In this document: positions 28,990 through 37,534 of the stretch, piece after piece
Layout of the letters: each line of letters opens with the position of its first letter
How positions within the stretch are numbered: position 1 is the first letter of the stretch
Assembly: GCF_025791835.1 (NCBI RefSeq)
Contig: NZ_JAOXLP010000003.1
Span: 199,355 to 263,354 of the forward strand
Source: Roseomonas xinghualingensis
GTDB taxonomy: Bacteria > Pseudomonadota > Alphaproteobacteria > Acetobacterales > Acetobacteraceae
DNA: 64,000 nt
Reading direction: 5' to 3'
Notes under the pieces: generated by a model
What the model was told of the DNA's origin: nothing
What the model saw: the letters and a program-made list of their open reading frames with translations, nothing else
Databases searched by the model: none
Made by a program: the position numbers and the translations under genes

Positions 28990-29202
28990 ATGACCCTCGA
29001 TGAATTTCGGCGTGAGCGCCAATGGACCCTGGCCGATCTCGCACGCGAGCTCGGCCTCCATGATGCCCGAACGGTGCATCGATATCTCAACCATTCCCGA
29101 ATTCCTCGACCAGCGGTCATGCGTCGCATCGTTGAGTTGTCCGGCGGGAAGGTGACGCCCTCTGATTTCTACGGCGCACCGTGCAAGGCGAGGCGTGCGT
29201 GA
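28990..29202 (+). CDS. Cro-like helix-turn-helix regulator
   Basis: This 70-residue protein has a helix-turn-helix: FRRERQWTLADLARELGLHDARTVHRYLNHSRIPRPAVMRRI. It is transcribed away from the repressor across the operator cluster, the lambda cro position. The ATG follows the last operator half-site by one base. It probably competes with the repressor for the operators, inferred from position. Confidence 0.82.
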   Translation: MTLDEFRRERQWTLADLARELGLHDARTVHRYLNHSRIPRPAVMRRIVELSGGKVTPSDFYGAPCKARRA

Positions 29203-29299
29203 TGTCATCCGTGGTTATCAGGTCGAGCACGGTTTTACCTTGCAACGGATTCGCTTGTTGTGCAGCCGGAACCTCTCCGGATGATCACGAGATGTGCGC

Positions 29300-29878
29300 A
29301 TGAGGAGCCGCAACTTGCACACTGACGAAGAACTCCGGGGTTTGAAGACGGCGTTCGGGAATCTCGTCAGCTTTGTCGGCGGCGGTACCGCGGCGGAGAC
29401 GGTCACCCGCGTCGGAAAATCGCAGCTGTCCGATTACTCCAACCACAACCGGATGGACTCATTTCCTCCAATTGACGTCGTCGCGGACCTCATTGCCGTT
29501 GCAGCTCAGCCGTTTGTCCTTCGGGAGCTGGCGCTATTGGCTGGCTATCAGCTTACTGCTTTTGAGCCGGTCGATAGCACGCAGCTTGCAGCCGCTATCG
29601 CCGAAGGCACGCGCGAGGCAGCCGACGTGCCTGCAGCTTATCTCGATGCACTTGCTGATGGGCGCCTCAGCAGAACTGAGGCCCACGAGGTTCAGCGTCA
29701 GGCCATTGAGGCGGCCGACAAGATGATGAGCATCGCCGGCATTGCGGGCCAGATCGCCCGCACGACCGCCTCTACGAACTCGCCCACTGCCCCCGCAGTG
29801 GAGGGTGAGGGTACGTCCGCCTCCGGTCCAAAGCCAAGCAAGGACCGGGGCGGACGGAAGCCCCGCAAGCGGACGTGA
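29300..29878 (+). CDS. CII/CP76-like phage regulatory protein
   Basis: The 192-residue protein follows cro, where lambdoid phages encode CII. Its first half contains a helix-turn-helix-like stretch (LVSFVGGGTAAETVTRVGKSQLSDYSNHNRMDSFPPIDVVADL) followed by FVLRELALLAGYQL, resembling CP76/CII-type regulators. The C-terminal 45 residues are Ser/Pro/Lys-rich. A GTG two codons earlier is an alternative start. The family call rests on pattern and position. Confidence 0.65.
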   Translation: MRSRNLHTDEELRGLKTAFGNLVSFVGGGTAAETVTRVGKSQLSDYSNHNRMDSFPPIDVVADLIAVAAQPFVLRELALLAGYQLTAFEPVDSTQLAAAIAEGTREAADVPAAYLDALADGRLSRTEAHEVQRQAIEAADKMMSIAGIAGQIARTTASTNSPTAPAVEGEGTSASGPKPSKDRGGRKPRKRT

Positions 29879-30237
29879 CCGCGGGGCCCTCCGCCGGCCC
29901 TCGAGGTCGACGAGCGGCCCCACCCCTCGCCCCTAACCGTATCGCTTTCGAAGCAATCAATCGGGCCGCACTGCCCGTGCTCGAGGAGCTTTGTGCCCGC
30001 TGGCTGCCCGGCGGGCGACGGGAGGGGGAGGAGTGGAAGTGCGGGGACCTGGCCGGCAATCCCGGCCGCTCCTGCAGCGTGAACCTCCGCACCGGCAAAT
30101 GGGCCGACTTCGCGGAGGGGCCTTCCGGCGGCGACGTGATCAGCCTCGCCGCCGCGATCTTCAATCTGAGCCAGGGCGAAGCCGCCCGGCGCATCGCCGA
30201 CATGCTCGGCATCGACCTGGGAGGTCGCCATGTCTGA
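29875..30237 (+). CDS. primase CHC2-type zinc-finger domain protein
   Basis: The 120-residue protein resembles the N-terminal zinc-binding part of phage primases: WLPGGRREGEEWKCGDL, then GNPGRSCSVNLRTGKWADFAEGPSGGDVISLAAAIF. Only two cysteines are visible, so the zinc site may be incomplete or may not bind metal. It overlaps the CII-like gene by 4 bases and the DUF927 gene by 8, suggesting it works with that ATPase to start phage replication. Confidence 0.72.
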   Translation: MTAGPSAGPRGRRAAPPLAPNRIAFEAINRAALPVLEELCARWLPGGRREGEEWKCGDLAGNPGRSCSVNLRTGKWADFAEGPSGGDVISLAAAIFNLSQGEAARRIADMLGIDLGGRHV

Positions 30238-32797
30238 ACAGACTACTTCGCTACCCGGCGGCCAAGACCCCTTCGCTCCGCCGAAGGGGATGAACGGCAC
30301 TCATTATGAAGGCCTCGTCACGAAGACGGATCCGGAGGAGATCTGGGAGCCGTCCAAGCTGCCGCTGTCGGTTTCCGTGCCGGGACCGCGAGACCTGTAC
30401 CATCCGGCCTTCGGCCCAGCGGTTGATGTCTGGCCGTATTTCGACCCCAAGGGGGCGCTGCTGTTCGTGGTCGCCCGCTTTGAGGGTGAGGTGGACGGCA
30501 AGAAGAAGAAGGACGTCGCGCCCTTCTGCCACGGCCGCCGCGTGTGGACCGACCGCAAGCACCGCCGCCAGGACCGCACCGGCTGGCACATGAAGGCGCC
30601 GCCGGCCCCGCGCCAGATCTTCAACCTGCACAAACTCACAGAGCGGCCGGACGCACCGGTGCTGGTGGTCGAGGGCGAGAAGACGGCCCAGGCTGCCGAG
30701 CTGCTCTTCCCGGACTTCGTGGTCGTCACCAGCCAGGGCGGCAGCAAGGCCGCGGCGCGCAGCGACTGGACCGTGCTTCATCGCCGGAAGGTCGTCGGCT
30801 GGCCGGACCGCGACGATCCCGGCCGGCGCTACATGAACGACGTGGCGGCGGCGGCTCGTCCCCCGAAGGGGCTCAGCAAGGCCGCCACCTTCGACATCGT
30901 GCAGGTGCCGACCGACTGGCCGGAGGGCTGGGACCTGGCGGATCCGCTGCCGCCCGGTGTTGGAGAGGACCTGCTGCAGGAGCTGCTGGAGGGGGCGATG
31001 GACGCCGACCCGCCGCAGCTGCCGCCGGGCTTCACGATGAGGGCCGAGGGGCTGTTCCACTATCCGGAGTCCGAGGAGGGAGAGCGCACCTTCATCTCGG
31101 CCCCGTTCGAGGTGGTCGGGGAGGCGAATGACGGCAACGGCATGAACTGGGGCCTGTTGATCCGCTGGCTGGACCGGGACACCCGCCGTCACCAGTGGTC
31201 GGTACCGAAGCGCCTGGTGCATGCCGACGGCAACCGCATCGCCGAGGAGCTGGAGGATGCCGGCCTGCACTGCAACCCGAGCGGCAAGGCCCGGTCCCTC
31301 CTGAAGCAGTTCATCGGCGGTGTCCGCAGCAAGCGGCGCCTGATCTGCGTCGACCGGACCGGCTGGCACAACCCGAACGGGCGCAGCGTCTTCATCCTGC
31401 CGGGCGGCGAGGCCTTCGGGCCGGCGGCCAGCACCGTCATCCTGCAGACCGAGCACGCGGGGACCGACGGTGCCTTCATCGCCTCGGGCACGCTGCAGGA
31501 GTGGCAGGACCAGGTTGCCCGCTATGCGTCCGGCAATGACCGGATCGTCCTGGCGATCTGCACGGCCCTGGCGACACCGCTGCTGGACATCGTGGGCGGC
31601 GATAGCGGCGGGATCCACATCACCGGCGACAGCCAGACCGGCAAATCCACCACGCTCTATGCGGCGGGAAGCGTCTGGGGGAAGGGAGCTCGCGGTGCCC
31701 AGGTCCGGCAGTGGCGGGCGACCGCGAACGGCCTGGAGGGGGCTGCGGCCGAGACCAGCGACACGGTCCTGATCCTGGACGAGATGGGGCAGGCCAGCGG
31801 CAGTGACGTGGCGGACACCATCTACATGCTGGCCAATGGCTCCGGGAAACTCCGGGCCGGGAAGGAGGGCGGATCCCGCCGGTCCAGGACCTGGCGCACG
31901 ATGTTCCTCAGCACGGGCGAGATCACCCTGGCGGCCAAGATGGCCGAGGCCGGCCGCAAGATGATGGCCGGCCTGGAGGTGCGGCTGGTGAACCTGCCGG
32001 CGGACGCCGGGGCGGGGATGGGCGTCTTCCAGAAGCTGCACGGCATGGCCGGCCCGGCCGAGCTCGCCAAGCACATCGCGACGGCCGCGAAGACGTCCTA
32101 CGGCACGGCGGGCCGCCGCTTCCTCGGCCACCTCGTCCGGGCACGGACGGCGGACCAGAAGAAGCTGGAGGCCCGGGTGAAGGCGGCCCAGGCCGAGTTC
32201 GCCAAGCGCTACCTGCCCGACAACGCCGCCGGCCAGGTCCGCAGCGTGGCCGACCGCTTCGCCCTGGTCGGTGCGGCAGGTGAGCTGGCCATCCAGTGGG
32301 GTGTTCTCCCCTGGGCCAAGGGCGAGGCCTCGGCCGCCGCAGCCGCGTGCTTCAAGACCTGGCTCGGGGAGCGGGGCGGGGCAGGGGCCACGGAGGACCA
32401 TCAGGCTCTCAGCCAGGTGCAGGGCTTCATCGAGGCGCATGGCGAGAGCCGCTTCACGCCCCTCGTCCGCCAGGACGCCGATGGGTACCTGGAGGCCCCC
32501 CGGGCCGATGGTCAGCGGACCCAGAACCGCGTGGGCTGGCGGCGGCGGCCGGCTGGGGACAGCGAGGGGTGGGAGTACCTGATCATGCCCACCGCGTGGA
32601 CCAACGAGGTCTGCAAGGGGCTGGATCCGAAGCGCGTGGCTGCGGTGCTGCGGCAGGCTAGTCTGCTGATCTGCGGCAGGGGCAAGGACCCCTCGATGAC
32701 CGTGAAGGTGCCGGGCGAGGGCACCATCAGGGTCTATCGGGTGAGTGGCGCAATTTTAGGCATGCGCGAGACGATGGGCGAAGACGAGGCCGAGTAG
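30230..32797 (+). CDS. DUF927 replication protein with Toprim-like and helicase-like domains
   Basis: The 855-residue protein has a Toprim-like region: EGEK at 148-151 and PDRDDPG at 192-198. Residues about 290-600 form the DUF927 ATPase, with Walker A GDSQTGKST (466-474) and Walker B LILDEMG (514-520). DUF927 proteins are taken to be phage or plasmid replication helicases, often coupled to primases. With the preceding zinc-finger protein it likely forms the phage primase-helicase. The last 130 residues may be a DNA-binding tail. A palindromic repeat array follows its stop and may be its target. Confidence 0.85.
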   Translation: MSEQTTSLPGGQDPFAPPKGMNGTHYEGLVTKTDPEEIWEPSKLPLSVSVPGPRDLYHPAFGPAVDVWPYFDPKGALLFVVARFEGEVDGKKKKDVAPFCHGRRVWTDRKHRRQDRTGWHMKAPPAPRQIFNLHKLTERPDAPVLVVEGEKTAQAAELLFPDFVVVTSQGGSKAAARSDWTVLHRRKVVGWPDRDDPGRRYMNDVAAAARPPKGLSKAATFDIVQVPTDWPEGWDLADPLPPGVGEDLLQELLEGAMDADPPQLPPGFTMRAEGLFHYPESEEGERTFISAPFEVVGEANDGNGMNWGLLIRWLDRDTRRHQWSVPKRLVHADGNRIAEELEDAGLHCNPSGKARSLLKQFIGGVRSKRRLICVDRTGWHNPNGRSVFILPGGEAFGPAASTVILQTEHAGTDGAFIASGTLQEWQDQVARYASGNDRIVLAICTALATPLLDIVGGDSGGIHITGDSQTGKSTTLYAAGSVWGKGARGAQVRQWRATANGLEGAAAETSDTVLILDEMGQASGSDVADTIYMLANGSGKLRAGKEGGSRRSRTWRTMFLSTGEITLAAKMAEAGRKMMAGLEVRLVNLPADAGAGMGVFQKLHGMAGPAELAKHIATAAKTSYGTAGRRFLGHLVRARTADQKKLEARVKAAQAEFAKRYLPDNAAGQVRSVADRFALVGAAGELAIQWGVLPWAKGEASAAAAACFKTWLGERGGAGATEDHQALSQVQGFIEAHGESRFTPLVRQDADGYLEAPRADGQRTQNRVGWRRRPAGDSEGWEYLIMPTAWTNEVCKGLDPKRVAAVLRQASLLICGRGKDPSMTVKVPGEGTIRVYRVSGAILGMRETMGEDEAE

Positions 32798-32807
32798 AAA
32801 CGAGGGG

Positions 32808-33015
32808 GCAAAAACAGCGTGTTACCGTGTTACTCTGTTACCGCGCTGTTTTTGCCCGAGAATTCGGTAACACGAAAGCCCGTGTTTCCTGTTACCGTGT
32901 TACCTCTGAGGGCGAAGAGGTAACACGGTAACACGCCAAGCGCCGGAGCGTGTTACCAAAAAGCGAAGCAAAATCAGCGTGGTAACAGAGTAACACGGTA
33001 ACACAGCGGATTTTC
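32808..33015. repeat. symmetric array of 12 GTGTTAC repeats (candidate replication origin)
   Basis: Twelve 7-base units GTGTTAC (or CTGTTAC) occur in two orientations. Forward copies start at 32819, 32827, 32835, 32889, 32897 and 32950; reverse copies start at 32867, 32920, 32928, 32982, 32990 and 32998. Tandem units are 8 bases apart. Every unit has a mirror partner exactly equidistant from 32911.5, although the spacers between groups have diverged. The centre is a perfect 17-bp inverted repeat (32891-32907 with 32916-32932). The outer 36-base arms match at 34 of 36 positions. It lies after a replication ATPase gene, so an origin or partition site is likely. Confidence 0.85.
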
Positions 33016-33195
33016 CCCCTCCTTCGCAACCGGGAAGACACACCACCTCAGCTGCACAGAAAGTGGGCAACTTAGAAGTTCAAGCTTCCGTGAGTTCCGT
33101 GTAAGTTCTCCCAACGGCGCCGGGCGGGGGCCTGCCGCCTGAGGTGAAAGTGGATCAGCCCTTCAGCGCGCGCGGGAGCGCCTTTGTTCATGTTG

Positions 33196-33290
33196 CTTGC
33201 CCAGATTCCCCATTTTCCGGTAGGGCTGAACCTACGCTGAGGCGAGATGCGCCCGGGGCTGCCATGGCCTCGGGCGCATTTGCGTTTCCG
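33196..33290 (+). repeat. accessory-zone element, copy 1
   Basis: This 95-base element begins with CTTGCCCAGATTCCCCA and ends with a GC hairpin (GCGCCCGGGGC against GGCCTCGGGCGC) and a GTTTCCG tail. It lies about 100 bases before the DUF6362 gene. The same layout occurs at 36687 and 39405. Within this copy GTAGG and CCTAC can form a small upstream hairpin. The element may be a short transcript or leader ending in its own terminator. Confidence 0.8.
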
Positions 33291-33392
33291 CCTCCTGGCG
33301 CCACTGGCGGCGCCATCCCCGACCTTCATCCACCCTCCGGCGACGCGGATGCCCGCGAGCGCCCCTTCGCGCGTGGGAGCGCATCCGAACCC

Positions 33393-34253
33393 ATGTCCCG
33401 CACCCCGAGCCCCGCCCTGCGCGAGCTGCCCGAGGCCATCTATGACGCCGAGGTGGTCGAGTTCCGCCTCCAGGATGCCGGCGCCACGCTGCTGGCGCTC
33501 CCCGGGCGCGGGTGCTTTCCCGCCGGTTACCGGACGAACTGGCCGCAGGTGGTGGTGGACGTCGCTGACGCCGCCCCCTTCCGGGAGGAGGACATCCCCA
33601 TCCCGCCGCCGACGGCCAAACGCATCACCCAGATGGACGAGGCCTTCGGCTGGCTGCGGCTGCTGCCAGCCGACAAGGCGGAGCACCGCCGGATCATCCT
33701 GCTGCGCTCCCTGACCAGCCCCCGACATGGCCGCCACCTCCACAGCTGGCGGAAGATCGGGGAGATGCTGAGCCTGGAGCACCGGACGGTGCAGCGGCGC
33801 TTCGCCGAGGGCATCGGGTGGATAACGGCCGAGCTCTACAAGCAGCAGCTCGGCGGCGTGCAGTGGGCCTTCGACTGGCAGCGGCTGCGCCAGGTGGCCG
33901 GCTCGCTGAACCCGAAGACCCTGGTCCCGGAGGAGCCGCCAGTACCGGCCAGCTTGGCCCGGGCGCAGCTGCAGGGAGATGGCCCCATCCTGGTGAAGAC
34001 GCCGGAGACCCGGGCGCTCGAGGTGGCCCGCTATGTCCAGCTGATGTCGAGCCGCTCCCGCGCCGCCCTGATGCACTTCCCGGCAGACGGGTCGGTTCGC
34101 CCCCTGGCAGGCGGCCGGGGCTTTGGGGAACGCGAGGTGGTGGTGCTGGAGATGGCCGGCCTCGTCGGCCGGGAAGGGGAGGACGGCCAGTTCCGGCTGA
34201 CCTCCATCGGGATCCAGGCCCAGGGCATGATCCCGCGCGGTGTGGCGGTGTAG
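33393..34253 (+). CDS. DUF6362 family phage protein
   Basis: The 286-residue protein contains a DUF6362-like core (about 70-150): PTAKRITQMDEAFGWLRLL, then SWRKIGEMLSLEHRTVQRRFAEGIGWI, which includes a helix-turn-helix. This suggests DNA binding, possibly as a late-gene or replication regulator. The C-terminal 130 residues are of unknown function. The ATG before SRTPSP is chosen; an upstream extension of 83 codons would run through the repeated element. It is the only plus-strand gene between copies 1 and 2 of that element. Confidence 0.7.
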   Translation: MSRTPSPALRELPEAIYDAEVVEFRLQDAGATLLALPGRGCFPAGYRTNWPQVVVDVADAAPFREEDIPIPPPTAKRITQMDEAFGWLRLLPADKAEHRRIILLRSLTSPRHGRHLHSWRKIGEMLSLEHRTVQRRFAEGIGWITAELYKQQLGGVQWAFDWQRLRQVAGSLNPKTLVPEEPPVPASLARAQLQGDGPILVKTPETRALEVARYVQLMSSRSRAALMHFPADGSVRPLAGGRGFGEREVVVLEMAGLVGREGEDGQFRLTSIGIQAQGMIPRGVAV

Positions 34254-34263
34254 GCTTGACCAA

Positions 34264-35010
34264 TCACTTCTTGCTGGCAGGAGCAGCTTTAATCGCTCTG
34301 CTATGGGCGCTACTTCCGGCTTTTCTCGCCGGCCGTGGCGCACTGGTGCCCCGCGCCTTGCCTGGGCTCCGCGCCTTTTTGGGACCGGCTCGAACCGCAT
34401 CCTTCGGATCGAAGTAGAGCGCTACTGGAATATGCCGGACCATGTAAGATAGGCCTGATACTTCGTGGAGATGTGTGCTTCGGAATGCTAATGGGTTTGC
34501 TGTGCAAGTAATGGTTTGAATATCTGGACGTTGAGTGACGAGGTGCTGTTTCCAGCTGCTCATCATCTGCGCGACGCCTTGATTATAGCAGTAGATGATC
34601 AGCCCGCCTGCTTCCTGGCCAGGCATTCCACCGGAGTACCGCGTACTGAGCTGCTGGAATCCTTTGTAAAGCCAATCATAGTCATGATGAGTCTTCGCCT
34701 CACCCAGCCATAGGAAATTCTCTCGACCTTCGACCACAACGTCGCAATGCCCACCAATGTCAGTGTCGTGCGACGCCTGAAAGCCGATGTCCTTCAGCGA
34801 CGTGACAATATCGTTCGTCAAAAGATCTTCATCTTTGTGCTGACGGTGATGTCGGGTGCGAGTGAGGTTCTGGGCGACATGATCAATCGCCTTTTCCACG
34901 GCCGTGACACGCTCCGCATGGCATGTAGCCATGAACATCTCCATGCGACACTGAAATGCCACATCTGGAAATGCCAACTTGAGTTCCTCAATCGTCCACT
35001 GCTTAGTCAT
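34264..35010 (-). CDS. PD-(D/E)XK nuclease-like protein, third gene of accessory operon
   Basis: The 248-residue protein has the restriction-nuclease core pattern: Asp90 in GGHCDVVVEG, then LGEAK with Glu104 and Lys106, preceded by a helix (EDLLTNDIVTSLKDIGF) carrying Glu61. Such cores cut DNA with two metal ions. The last 40 residues are Lys/Arg/Ala-rich and probably bind nucleic acid. Base composition is lower in GC than the phage genes around it. It overlaps the second gene by 8 bases. No named system is recognised; a role in phage exclusion is inference. Confidence 0.7.
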   Translation of the reverse strand: MTKQWTIEELKLAFPDVAFQCRMEMFMATCHAERVTAVEKAIDHVAQNLTRTRHHRQHKDEDLLTNDIVTSLKDIGFQASHDTDIGGHCDVVVEGRENFLWLGEAKTHHDYDWLYKGFQQLSTRYSGGMPGQEAGGLIIYCYNQGVAQMMSSWKQHLVTQRPDIQTITCTANPLAFRSTHLHEVSGLSYMVRHIPVALYFDPKDAVRAGPKKARSPGKARGTSAPRPARKAGSSAHSRAIKAAPASKK

Positions 35011-35425
35011 GCTGCGCGTCTACTATTCCTCGCAGCTTCGGCGATGGGACGAAGAACGGTACTAGGTGAGCCTCGTAGTTGCTGACCAGTTCGCCAGATA
35101 CCGGGTGCACAAGTGTCCCAGACAGCTTGGCGTCGCGAAGATCTTCAGGGTCGATCTCGTGCTCTGCTTGGTTGTCATCAATGAACAAGGTGTGCGTGTC
35201 GAGTGCATGAATCTTCGAGCTGACGAGAATTGTGACTGCAGTCAGAAGATCGCCATCGGGTGCTCTCTTGCCCACCACGCGGCAAAGATTGCTGAAGGTG
35301 AGCATACGTACCTGCTCTGCAGGTAGCGAAGCGACAAAGTCGATGATCTTTAAGCATAGCTTCGCCGCCGGAGCTGCTCCCCAGATGCGAGCTACCTCTG
35401 ATTTAAGATCATCAACTGGCGGCAT
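35003..35425 (-). CDS. uncharacterised protein, second gene of accessory operon
   Basis: A 140-residue protein of unknown family. The first half is helical (KIIDFVASLPAEQVRMLTFSNLCRVVG) and the second has beta-like segments (THTLFIDDNQ, GTLVHPVSGELV, AHLVPFFVPS), a layout that could be a winged helix. It overlaps the first gene by 14 bases and the nuclease by 8, so the three are translated together. It could be a regulator or an adaptor of the module. Confidence 0.65.
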   Translation of the reverse strand: MPPVDDLKSEVARIWGAAPAAKLCLKIIDFVASLPAEQVRMLTFSNLCRVVGKRAPDGDLLTAVTILVSSKIHALDTHTLFIDDNQAEHEIDPEDLRDAKLSGTLVHPVSGELVSNYEAHLVPFFVPSPKLRGIVDAQHD

Positions 35426-36539
35426 CTGCCGGCTCTAACGCATCCGCCGCTGTAATTGCAGCGAGGAAATGCTCCAGCCTGCCCCGAACGAAATTGAAAT
35501 CGCGGCTTCCCGTGGCGTTACGCACCACTACTTCAAACAGGGTAGGGCGCTCTGAGTCCCGCTCCTTCTGAGAGCTCTGGAGACTTAACTCTGGTCTGGA
35601 TGAGACCTCCTCCGTTAATGCTACGAACCACTGGATGCTGACCCTGAAGGGCTCAATTGGCGCCGCCAAGGCCTCCTTGCCTGCGCGGTGATAGATCTCC
35701 TGCCTCAGGCAGAGATTGTTACGCCGCATCCTCTCGTATTTGGTGCTGGCGGTAGTGGTGCCAAAGGCAAGCTCCACGACCGTTCCCTCATCGTCAGCTT
35801 CATACATGCCGCTGATAAGCGGAAAGAGGTTAAGTGGAGCGCTCAATGCCTCGCGTTCAGCCAAGCTGTTGAAGGCTTGGCGGACTTGAGCGTGAGTGAC
35901 TTGGGCTGCGGATCTCAACATGCCATCGGGGTAATCAACCCGCACGTCAACCAGATTGCCCTCGTACGGAAGATATACGACCTCGAAGGTCTGGCGCTTC
36001 TCCTGGCGAACGCCGAGCACTTGATCGTAGTCGGCAAGGGCCTCCCGAGCGGCGGGAGGGAGGTCCTCAGGATCGACCTCCTCCCTGAATGTCAGGCCGC
36101 GCGTTGCCGAGAACACGACAGCCAGTCCCTCGCCCGCCTCGATCACTGCGACAAGCTGCAAGGGGGTCGGAAAATGCTCCTCAATCTCCGCCTCGGAGAG
36201 CCCTGCCGGGAAGCGGGCGGTGAACGCGTTGGGCTCGATATCTAGCGAAAGGAAATGGTCGATGAGAGCAGCCTTATCCTCGGTATCCATAAGGTAGAGA
36301 CGGACTAGCTTCTCGCCACACAGCTGATGCTCAACGAGGGTCTGCTGGAGCGCAGTGGCCTGCTCTGCGTTCAGCGCATCTGGTGCGGCGAGTTTAGCGA
36401 CGGTGAAGTCCCATCCCCTGCCACGGGGCAACCCGTCAGCCTGCAATGCCTTCTGGGCAGGGATCCATGGCATCCGCTTTCGGAGCGTGCGAGCGATAGG
36501 CGCTACATTGAGAACGGGCTCTTGGTTCGACACTGTCAC
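35412..36539 (-). CDS. uncharacterised protein, first gene of accessory operon
   Basis: A 375-residue soluble protein with no recognised family or obvious catalytic motif. It alternates helical and beta segments, with acidic stretches (ADDEGTVVELAFG, EEVDPEDLPPAAREAL). It begins the three-gene leftward operon whose last gene is a PD-(D/E)XK-type nuclease, so it may be the sensor or structural partner. Codon use is less GC-biased than the flanking phage genes, suggesting separate acquisition. Confidence 0.65.
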   Translation of the reverse strand: MTVSNQEPVLNVAPIARTLRKRMPWIPAQKALQADGLPRGRGWDFTVAKLAAPDALNAEQATALQQTLVEHQLCGEKLVRLYLMDTEDKAALIDHFLSLDIEPNAFTARFPAGLSEAEIEEHFPTPLQLVAVIEAGEGLAVVFSATRGLTFREEVDPEDLPPAAREALADYDQVLGVRQEKRQTFEVVYLPYEGNLVDVRVDYPDGMLRSAAQVTHAQVRQAFNSLAEREALSAPLNLFPLISGMYEADDEGTVVELAFGTTTASTKYERMRRNNLCLRQEIYHRAGKEALAAPIEPFRVSIQWFVALTEEVSSRPELSLQSSQKERDSERPTLFEVVVRNATGSRDFNFVRGRLEHFLAAITAADALEPADAAS

Positions 36540-36686
36540 GCTTTGCCTGGCCTCGGAAGCCCACTGTTGCGGGAGGGTATCTACCTGATGTGTTCCGATC
36601 TGTCCCTTTTGATTCGCTCTAAGCAGGAATGAAGAAGGTCTTCATCATTCTGCATGCTGAAATGATTACAGATTGTCCACTTTCTA

Positions 36687-36781
36687 CTTGCCCAGATTCC
36701 CCACTCTGAGGTAAGGGTATCGACACACTGAGGTGACGAGCGCCCGGGTGCCGGAAGGCACTGGGCGCTTCGTCGTTTCAG
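36687..36781 (+). repeat. accessory-zone element, copy 2
   Basis: This 95-base copy shares CTTGCCCAGATTCCCCA with copy 1. Its hairpin is GCGCCCGGGTGCC against GGCACTGGGCGC: paired bases differ from copy 1 yet still pair, so the stem is conserved by compensating changes. A CGTTTCAG tail follows. It lies between the three-gene operon and the gene-free stretch. Confidence 0.8.
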
Positions 36782-37220
36782 GACCTCGCCGACGCCGATT
36801 TGTCCGGCTTCGATACCCCCGCGACGTGCCGTGTGCCAGGCCGCTCTAAAGACTCCGGAGCGGCCCACGCTTCATCTCGACCCCTGCGACTGAGCGGGTG
36901 GGACCGCTAAGCTGTTAGGCGGGGTGCTGGTGAAAGCCCGGCCCAGTTCGATGACCCGCAGCGGACAAGGCTCGGGCCCGTGAGAGAGTAGGGATGCGCG
37001 TGGGAGGCTGCGGCTGCAGCCGTCTGACCACGCAGCTCGAAATCAAGCCGGGATGGGAAGCGAGTGGCTGACCAGGGTCATCGCCCTTCCACCCTTCCAC
37101 CCTTCCGCCTGATCAGGTGTGTCGGGTGCCACAACTCAGGCAACGCCCCTCCGGGCCGGTGGCGGATCGCAGCTTGGAGACGGCCTAACCGGCTGCCTGG
37201 CGATGGCACCATGAGCCGGC
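36782..37220. other. gene-free stretch with possible structured RNA
   Basis: No convincing protein gene is seen. A strong hairpin stands out: outer stem GCGTGG (36998-37003) with CCACGC (37028-37033), inner stem GGCTGC (37006-37011) with GCAGCC (37016-37021). The surrounding 36890-37080 is rich in short GC complementary runs, including a GGTGAAAGCCCGG-type segment that recalls group II intron domain I, though no intron protein or domain V was recognised. Three tandem CCCTTCCA units lie at about 37084-37107. Confidence 0.4.
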
Positions 37221-37454
37221 TTAGGCAACCAAGCCCGCTATGTATTTGTCAGCGGCAAAGCGTAAGCCAATCGCCAAGATGACGTGAGTGACGGACGATA
37301 GGTAGACGATTTCGAGCGGGAAACTATCCCGCGTTGCAAGAGCAAGCGGGATGGTGGCGACGCCGATGAGGAACAGACCTGAGCTCACATTGTTCAGCCA
37401 GGTTGCAACGAGCTTCGTCTTCTCATTGTGCTGAAGCTTTTCTTCCGCGTTCAT
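37221..37454 (-). CDS. small two-helix membrane protein
   Basis: A 77-residue protein with a charged N terminus (MNAEEKLQHNEKTK) and two hydrophobic segments (about 23-41 and 50-68) separated by a short loop. It is probably an inner-membrane hairpin. Phage accessory genes of this kind can block superinfection, but no homology supports that here. It lies between copies 2 and 3 of the repeated element. Confidence 0.55.
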   Translation of the reverse strand: MNAEEKLQHNEKTKLVATWLNNVSSGLFLIGVATIPLALATRDSFPLEIVYLSSVTHVILAIGLRFAADKYIAGLVA

Positions 37455-37534
37455 CTCGCCCTCCGGTGAAGCACCTGAGAGGGCCAGAGCCTTTTCACTT
37501 CGTCAAACGACCATTTGGCGCTGTGAAGGAGAGT

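Noticed and set aside
30251..32440. Long minus-strand open frame (729 codons) across the DUF927 gene
   Set aside because: Antisense shadow of a protein with clear Walker motifs; its own translation has no recognisable domain.
36581..36868. Minus-strand frame of 95 codons over element copy 2
   Set aside because: It runs through the repeated element and hairpin, has no ribosome binding site of note and no family pattern.
37064..37282. Plus-strand frame of 72 codons in the gene-free stretch
   Set aside because: Composition is unlike a protein gene and it overlaps the convergent membrane-protein gene; the stretch looks more like RNA or decayed DNA.
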